From Jackrogersella multiformis (taxonomy: Eukaryota; Ascomycota; Sordariomycetes; Xylariales; Hypoxylaceae): 64,000 bases of DNA. The notes beneath the pieces are model-generated. The model did no database searches, was not told the origin of the DNA, and was given only the letters and a program-made list of their open reading frames with translations. The DNA lies in assembly GCA_902806575.1 (NCBI GenBank), contig CADCXD010000001.1, forward strand, positions 2,046,001 to 2,110,000, written 5' to 3'. Shown in pieces: positions 58,252 through 64,000 of this stretch. The translations under genes and the position numbers were made by a program. Position 1 is the first letter of the stretch, and every line of letters begins with the position of its first letter.

Positions 58252-59992
58252 ATGCGAGGAACGTTGGTATTCTCGGGCACGTCGTGTCCAGCTCTCACTG
58301 GCAAAATATGTGAGAACTTGGGCATGGCTCCGGCTGAGGCCGACCTTTCTCAATTTTCAAATGTGTGTTATCCTTCCCTAATACCTCGTCCAATGGTCCG
58401 AGAAAGCAGGCTTGGGCTACGTCGTGATCGCAGAGCTGCCCACTGACCTTTTTGATCACACTTTGCAGGGCGAAACGAGTGTCCGAATCTTGACCAGTGT
58501 CCGAGACAAGGATGTCTTCGTTGTGCAATCCGGAAGCCCTACCATCAATGATACTATCATGGAGTTGCTCATCATGATCTCCGCCTGCAAAGGTGGCTCT
58601 GCGAACAAGATTACTGGTGAGTTTTTTTTTGCGTTTATTTTTCTTAACTACAATAAAAATAGCCTGGGACCATAGCTAGACGTGGTCGAGGAGTATCTAC
58701 GTGCTAATTGCAAAATCTTTTACTCAGCTGTCCTTCCATACTTCCCGTACAGTCGGCAATCCAAGAAGAAGTCGCACCGGGGTGCTATCACCGCTCGAAT
58801 GTTAGCAAATTTGCTTCATGTGGCTGGGGTTAAGCATGTCGTCACCGTCGACCTACATGCCTCTCAAATGCAAGGCTTTTTCAAGTGTCCTGTTGATAAT
58901 CTACACGCCGAGCCCATCATTGCCCGCTGGATTCGATTGAACATTCCCAATTGGAAGGAAGCCGTTGTCGTGTCCAAGAACCCCGGCGGAACTAAGAGAG
59001 TAACTTCGTTGGCCGATGCGTTGAAACTCAACTTCGGACTTGTTACTACAGACCGCAAGCGTGCCCCTAATATGTCTGCGAGTATGATTATGAACCAGCT
59101 CGATGGATGGAGCAACCCTCCTGGCTACGTTAATGGCGTCCAGCATTCGAGAACCATCTCGGAAGACAGGGATTCGGATTGGAATGGCTCGACAAGGTCA
59201 TCACGAGTTGTAGGCGATTCTCAAGGCTCCCCTCGGCGCGCTAATGCCCCGCCGCTGCGGACTAACAGCCTCACGCGGTCACCGTATACCCGCGCGTATA
59301 CACCTTCTCAAACGTCTCCTATTGAAGAGTTAAAGGATGAAGAAGACAATGTTGATGAGGTGCAGGTCTATAATGACCAACGCGCCCAAGAAGTGACGCA
59401 GGGAAGGCTTGTTCAAGGCCACGTTGTGGCGGACGACTTTCCGTCACCCGCCCAATCAGATGGCGGCGCAGATGGGAGCCAGAAATCTTACCAAGGCGGT
59501 GATGAGGATCCCATGACTATGTCTCATGCTTCTTCTTTCTTTGCGCCTGAGCCGCATGCCCTTGGCGGTTCAGGCGATGTCGAAGGGTCATCAGATGAGG
59601 AGGAAGAGAAACTCCGGGATCCCAAGATTGAGCACATGATCACGCTGGTTGGCAACGTCAAGGATCGCCCAGTTTTGATTATGGATGACATGATTGACAA
59701 GGCTGGTTCCTGGATTGCTGCAGCTGAGACAGTCGTCAAGCGAGGCAGGGCGAAGAAGGTGTATTGTATGGCCACCCATGGAGTGTTCGGAGCAGATTGT
59801 CTCGAGCAACTGCAAGCCTGCGACTGTATCGACCAGATCATCGTAACCAACAGCTTCCCAATACCCGACAGGAGGGCCAAAAACGCGAGTAAGTTGGTCA
59901 TCCTAGACCTTTCCTATCTGCTGGCCGAAGCCATCCGAAGAAATCACTATGGCGAATCCATCTCGCCCCTTTTCCAACATATGGCGGATTAG
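58252..59992 (+). CDS. Ribose-phosphate pyrophosphokinase with acidic insert (Prs1/Prs5 type)
   Basis: Makes PRPP from ribose-5-phosphate and ATP for nucleotide, His and Trp synthesis. Exons 58252-58362, 58469-58616 and 58728-59992 give 507 residues. The first donor is GTGTGT, and splicing joins FSN-GETSVRI; the second joins KIT-AVLPYFPYSRQ. Family motifs are QSGSPTIND, HRGAITARMLANLL, DLHASQMQGFF, VVVSKNPGGTKRVT, LITLVGNV-like ITLVGNVKDRP and the PRPP loop VLIMDDMIDKAGS. An insert of about 130 residues (roughly 230-360), Ser- and acid-rich, separates the two halves. Yeast Prs1 and Prs5 carry non-homologous inserts at the same site, linked there to wall-integrity signalling. The C-terminus NHYGESIS is like Prs1. 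Confidence 0.92.
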
Positions 59993-60914
59993 ACAAGACA
60001 GCCCGGAATGTTATGATTATTACGAACTAGACTGCCATCACTTGCAGTAGTGTACGATTCATGAAAAGTTTAACAGGTGAGGCTGCGGGTATTCGGTATG
60101 GCGTCTGGGAGGAGGCGGAACGGGGCTTTGTCGTGATTTTTTGGAATCGCGGTTAGCGTTACGGGACTAAATCAGATACCACATTGAAATTGTCGCAACA
60201 GGTATGTTTTTGAAATGGAGTTCCACGTGGTCTAAGTCTATGTCATGAATTATTTCCCTTACACACTCCCCAGCGGTGCTATCCTCGGATAGCCAGGGCT
60301 TACACGTCCCTCTAGGACAAGCCTCTGAACGGAACGTTGGCAGATCAAACCGTCCCTTTGGGACATGACGATGCTAGAAGGCTAATCACCCGGGTATTTA
60401 TTATCTCGTCCTTTACGGATGGTGGGTGTTTGGCAAGAGAAAACATCGAACAATCTATAGATCGATTAGCTGAACAATATATTCAACTACTGTGCTCTAA
60501 TATAATGTTTGATTGTGAGGCCTTTGCTTCATAATCAATCGATAAACCAACAACTAACAGCTTTATCCATCCACGAACAAGCCGTCAAACCCCTGCGTCA
60601 ATATTGGAGCATAGCTTTATAATATACGGCATTTCTCCAAGTTTTAACGTACTCGAAGGACTTCATGATGAGAAGGAGAACCTGTGAGACATCTGTATAT
60701 ATATCACAGGCCGAGCATAGACTGAAGCTAGGGGGTCATAGTATTATTTGATCACATATACACTGGAGCGATGAAACTGGCCTGGTTGACTCGAAAACAA
60801 GCAACAACCGAGATCCGTTATCCCACTCCCTTACCACATATCCCTCGGACGTGGTTACTCGTACAATATGCAATTACAGGAATAAAGTTACAAGCTCAAG
60901 CGCGTAGGTATCTA
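59993..60914. other. Intergenic between convergent genes
   Basis: 922 bp with short frames only. The plus-strand frame at 60337-60534 has no recognisable content. Confidence 0.45.
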
Positions 60915-63900
60915 CTAGTCCGATGCCAAACCCGGGAAAATCCGCGGACCATGTATCTCCTTCAGTAGTTCAGCGAACTGCAGCTTTTCTGTCTTATCGT
61001 ATTCTACCTTGATATCCTCTATCAGGTTTTCAGTAGGCTGGCCGGTTTTGCCGGCATTCCTGATGATCCGCCAGGCTCGCCGGAACTCATCTCGGATAGA
61101 TACGATGCCGTTATGTGTCACAGTTCGAGCGACGTTGTGCTCGAGCTCGAATGGATCCTCGATTGCAAAGAGGAAGCGGTGGCGCACCTCCTTGAGTTCT
61201 TTAACTTTCGTCGTTTGGCCTATCGGCGCTGTGGGGACGCTATCCAACGACATAACTTGTTCAAGTTGTGCTTGAGCCGTAGCTCGTTGCCCTACAGTAC
61301 CGTTTGTAGGTGATTTCAATCCAACATTAAACTCGGCTTCAGCGGGGTTTGGAGGAGCAGCCATTTCCAATTGAATGACCGTCTTCGCCCCTATCCAACC
61401 TTTTTCTTGCTTTGAGAGCAATCCTCCGTGCGTTCGTAAGCTTAGCACGTCTCGGCCCCAGTCAAACCCGCGCTTGTTGATGGTGCTCATCATATAGGTT
61501 TGCGCATAATATTCGAAAAACCCTCTCAATAGGAATCCGAGAGACTCTCGGTTCTGATTGAGATGGCCTTCGCGAGCGAGCCTCTGTATCTCTTCCTCGT
61601 CTCTCCAAAAGCGAACGTCGCGGCCTTTGCAGGTCGTAAGACCCTCGAGTGCTTCCGCTGGAAGATTCGGATCAGGAGGGGCGAGCTGCTGAAGATTGGG
61701 GCATACGAATGGTTCTGTAATATTGACAAGGTAGTGCAATACCATAAGGACATAACCATAGCTACTCAAGGTTCCCCGATATGGCGTATTGATACCCCGA
61801 GCTTTGGCCCAGTGTTTCACAAAGAGGACCATCGGCCTAACACGGGGGTCAGTATAGGCGTAGCATCGTAAGAGTAGGGTGTTTTGGAGGGCTAGGTGTG
61901 CAGAGAAATTGATATCACACTGAACGCCAACTCCATTCTTAGGAAATTCTAGGCTGTCGTGATATCGATCCCTTGGTTGATTTGGGGCAAGCCTTGATGG
62001 TTCAGGAACTTGTCTGAGCTTTTTGACCATCGCAATGGTGTTCTCAGTGGCCGGGACTATGAAATCAAACGCATCAACAATGCGCTTGTCGATAGGTGGT
62101 ACTCGCCGTATGAAGCCCTCTCGAAGGGTTTTCATGTATTCTTTAATGATTGGAAGATCCTCTTCATCATAAAGACCTTTTTCGATCGCCCTTTCATAGT
62201 CGGTGACAAGGTGGATGGATTTGTGTTTCCTAGCGATTGTCCTCAAAGTCTGCACTCCAGCCGAAGCGGCAAAATCCTGGACCTCATCTCTTACATGCTT
62301 ATCGCGAATACCTGAGATATAATGCTGGATGACCTCGGAGGAGTGGACGCTACCGAGATCGGTCGCGATCTTATCAACCCTTGCGTGGTATTGTGTAGGT
62401 GATTCGTATTGATCCTGTTTAAGTTGCGTAAGTTGAACCAACGGGATCTGGCGAAGGCGTTCGAGAGCTATGTGAAGTTCTCGATTGAACGAGAGAGTAT
62501 CTGCGCCGAATGTCCTCTTGTTCTGCAGATTCTTCCAAGCTTGAATAATGCTTTCAGAGTTGTGCCTCAATTTTGGATTGCTTCCAGTAGCTGCCTGCGT
62601 TTCCCAGATGCTCACAATTTTCTCACCTTCGATCATGGTAAGGACACCAAGGAGTGATCGGGGATGGGGCGGGTTTGACGCGGCGTTAAATTGGAAGGAT
62701 GGATATGACTGCACTCGACTTTTCAATTTCTCATCATAAAGTCCATTAATAAAAGCATTAGATATATCGTCAAGAAGCTTGTAATCAGCGGGCTTGAAGT
62801 CTGCGGCGTTCGAAATAGTGATATCACGACCATTTAATCGGCGTAGAAGCCGCTTGGCATTGCTATAGTAGGCCATCAAAGACTGAGTCTCTGGCTGTTT
62901 CAACGAAGCAAGCTGCTCCTCATACGTTTTCTCTAGTGGCCCACTGGCTTGCTGCGAATCTCTGCGTTGATAATTTGATAATAAATGCTCTGCCTCGGCC
63001 GTGACGATGGTAGTAGAATTCTCCGGAGCATCTTGATCATCGATGACATCATCTCCGCCTTCATGGCTGTCATCTGACAACCCTTTCTCCCACTTGTTTC
63101 GCGCCTCTAGTAAGTCTAGACGGAGTTGCTCGTTGGGCTTTTCACATAGTTTGATGATTGGTACTCGTGTTCGCGTGAGGAGGCGTGCACCAAAGCCATA
63201 TTGGAGCAACGCCTTCTCAATTAGACGTGGAATAGGGGAATCTGGCGAATCCGGAGATAACCGCGACATAGGAGAAAGAAGACCCAGGTCCATATCGGCT
63301 GCTTTTGTCGCAAACCCAGACGAAAGACTCCCAAAGCATTTGAGTTGAACCGTGTAAGGCTGAAACCCTGGGGTTCCGTTGATTTCGATCTCATAGCAAC
63401 TGATAACATCGCGACAGATGGTTTCTACTTGAGCACGAAAATTTTCTTTCTCAACAATATCTCCAGGTTCAATTTCGGCTCCAGTAATTACCAAATGGCA
63501 GAGCTCATCGAGAAGAGCAGATTGGTTTGCGAGTTGTTCTGTGCTGAAAATCAATTGGCGTTGCCCGCCGGGGTTATAAAGAGTAGTCTGGGAAGGCTGG
63601 CGACTGCGAGATGGGAACATATCTGGCGAGGTAACGCCGACTCCCTTTGAGAACGTGTCAGAAATATTTGGTTGTTGGTGTCTCCATGGCGGCTGATGGT
63701 TTAGCGGAGATATTGGCGCTTGACCATATCCTCCTTGATGGCGTCTCTGATGTGAGAATGCCGGGTTGCTCATCACAGCAGCGCGATCCTGGAATCCATT
63801 ATGGTATGTACCTGACTGAGGGGGAAATGCGTCTTGCTCAGTGTTCTGCCATCCGGAGCGTTGGCTCTCATATCGATGGTAGGGTTTATCATCACGAGGA

Positions 63901-64000
63901 GCTGGTGTTCTGGTATCGATAGGTATAGATAGCTGAGCTTGCATCTGACGACGCTGAGCTTGATTGGGCCGTTTCTTACCAACTTTGGGAGGAGCTTGCG
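60915..64000 (-). CDS. Cid1-type poly(A)/poly(U) nucleotidyltransferase, 5' end outside the window
   Basis: A non-canonical RNA 3'-tailing enzyme. The stop is at 60915. The first in-window ATG is at 63944, but the frame stays open to base 64000 with a basic, protein-like reading (QAPPKVGKKRPNQAQRRQM), so the gene probably begins beyond the edge. Counted from 63944 there are 1009 residues. The catalytic domain has CFGSLSSG and the Asp pair in AADMDLG (D217, D219). The third carboxylate is in GVQCDINF near 676, after a roughly 400-residue insert. Central and PAP-associated parts follow: RPMVLFVKHWAKARGINTPY, GTLSSYGYVLMVLHYL and RESLGFLLRGFFEYYAQTY. Part of the insert (about 62235-62900) looks gag-like. 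No intron is apparent. It could add A or U; sequence alone does not decide. Confidence 0.88.
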   Translation of the reverse strand, partial: QAPPKVGKKRPNQAQRRQMQAQLSIPIDTRTPAPRDDKPYHRYESQRSGWQNTEQDAFPPQSGTYHNGFQDRAAVMSNPAFSHQRRHQGGYGQAPISPLNHQPPWRHQQPNISDTFSKGVGVTSPDMFPSRSRQPSQTTLYNPGGQRQLIFSTEQLANQSALLDELCHLVITGAEIEPGDIVEKENFRAQVETICRDVISCYEIEINGTPGFQPYTVQLKCFGSLSSGFATKAADMDLGLLSPMSRLSPDSPDSPIPRLIEKALLQYGFGARLLTRTRVPIIKLCEKPNEQLRLDLLEARNKWEKGLSDDSHEGGDDVIDDQDAPENSTTIVTAEAEHLLSNYQRRDSQQASGPLEKTYEEQLASLKQPETQSLMAYYSNAKRLLRRLNGRDITISNAADFKPADYKLLDDISNAFINGLYDEKLKSRVQSYPSFQFNAASNPPHPRSLLGVLTMIEGEKIVSIWETQAATGSNPKLRHNSESIIQAWKNLQNKRTFGADTLSFNRELHIALERLRQIPLVQLTQLKQDQYESPTQYHARVDKIATDLGSVHSSEVIQHYISGIRDKHVRDEVQDFAASAGVQTLRTIARKHKSIHLVTDYERAIEKGLYDEEDLPIIKEYMKTLREGFIRRVPPIDKRIVDAFDFIVPATENTIAMVKKLRQVPEPSRLAPNQPRDRYHDSLEFPKNGVGVQCDINFSAHLALQNTLLLRCYAYTDPRVRPMVLFVKHWAKARGINTPYRGTLSSYGYVLMVLHYLVNITEPFVCPNLQQLAPPDPNLPAEALEGLTTCKGRDVRFWRDEEEIQRLAREGHLNQNRESLGFLLRGFFEYYAQTYMMSTINKRGFDWGRDVLSLRTHGGLLSKQEKGWIGAKTVIQLEMAAPPNPAEAEFNVGLKSPTNGTVGQRATAQAQLEQVMSLDSVPTAPIGQTTKVKELKEVRHRFLFAIEDPFELEHNVARTVTHNGIVSIRDEFRRAWRIIRNAGKTGQPTENLIEDIKVEYDKTEKLQFAELLKEIHGPRIFPGLASD

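Overview
The window reads as nuclear DNA of a filamentous ascomycete, most likely a sordariomycete. The genes are monocistronic and cut by short introns of about 50-110 nt with GTRNGT donors, CTAAC/CTAAT branch sites and YAG acceptors. The protein set is fungal throughout: a wall GH17 glucanase, the PI4-kinase Stt4, Hsp30, a secreted bicupin oxalate decarboxylase and an RRM-YTH m6A reader. No species name can be given from sequence alone. All exon structures below were inferred by eye from frame continuity, splice signals and family alignment from memory; no search was run.

Layout. 1-5.4 kb: GH17 glucanase (+), GNAT acetyltransferase (-), SDR oxidoreductase (-). 5.4-9 kb: gene-poor, with a badly decayed stretch that looks like a highly reducing polyketide synthase fossil. 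9-14 kb: Hsp30-type small heat-shock protein with heat-shock elements (-) and a YTH reader (-). 14.3-20.9 kb: a 6.6-kb stretch without a recognisable gene. 20.9-28.5 kb: divergent pair PRE7 (proteasome beta-6) and STT4. 31.4-41.3 kb: apyrase YND1-like, Hikeshi/Opi10, a DUF4743/Nudix hydrolase, RPB8, ELP4 and SEN34. 42-47 kb: a membrane RING protein and exosome MTR3. 47.2-48.4 kb: a probable spliced non-coding host transcript with C/D-box snoRNAs in its introns. 48.6-50.5 kb: an SDR and an intron-bearing tRNA-Gln(UUG). 52-64 kb: oxalate decarboxylase, a small membrane protein, an Asteroid/XPG-I protein, PRPP synthetase, and a Cid1-type nucleotidyltransferase that runs off the right edge.

How the genes relate. 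There is no operon or biosynthetic cluster. Several neighbours share RNA themes: Sen34 (tRNA splicing), Elp4 (wobble uridine modification), Mtr3 (exosome), Rpb8 (all three polymerases), the YTH reader, the Cid1-type tailing enzyme, an intron-containing tRNA-Gln(UUG) that is a textbook substrate class for both Sen and Elongator, and the snoRNA transcript. Nothing shows that this grouping is more than chance.

The signals most worth a second look are the snoRNA host gene (one guide matches a 25S rRNA methylation site exactly), the gag-like insert inside the Cid1-type enzyme, the polyketide synthase fossil, the long in-frame N-terminal extension of the Nudix gene, and a palindromic TACCTAGGTA motif scattered through non-coding DNA but not seen in exons.
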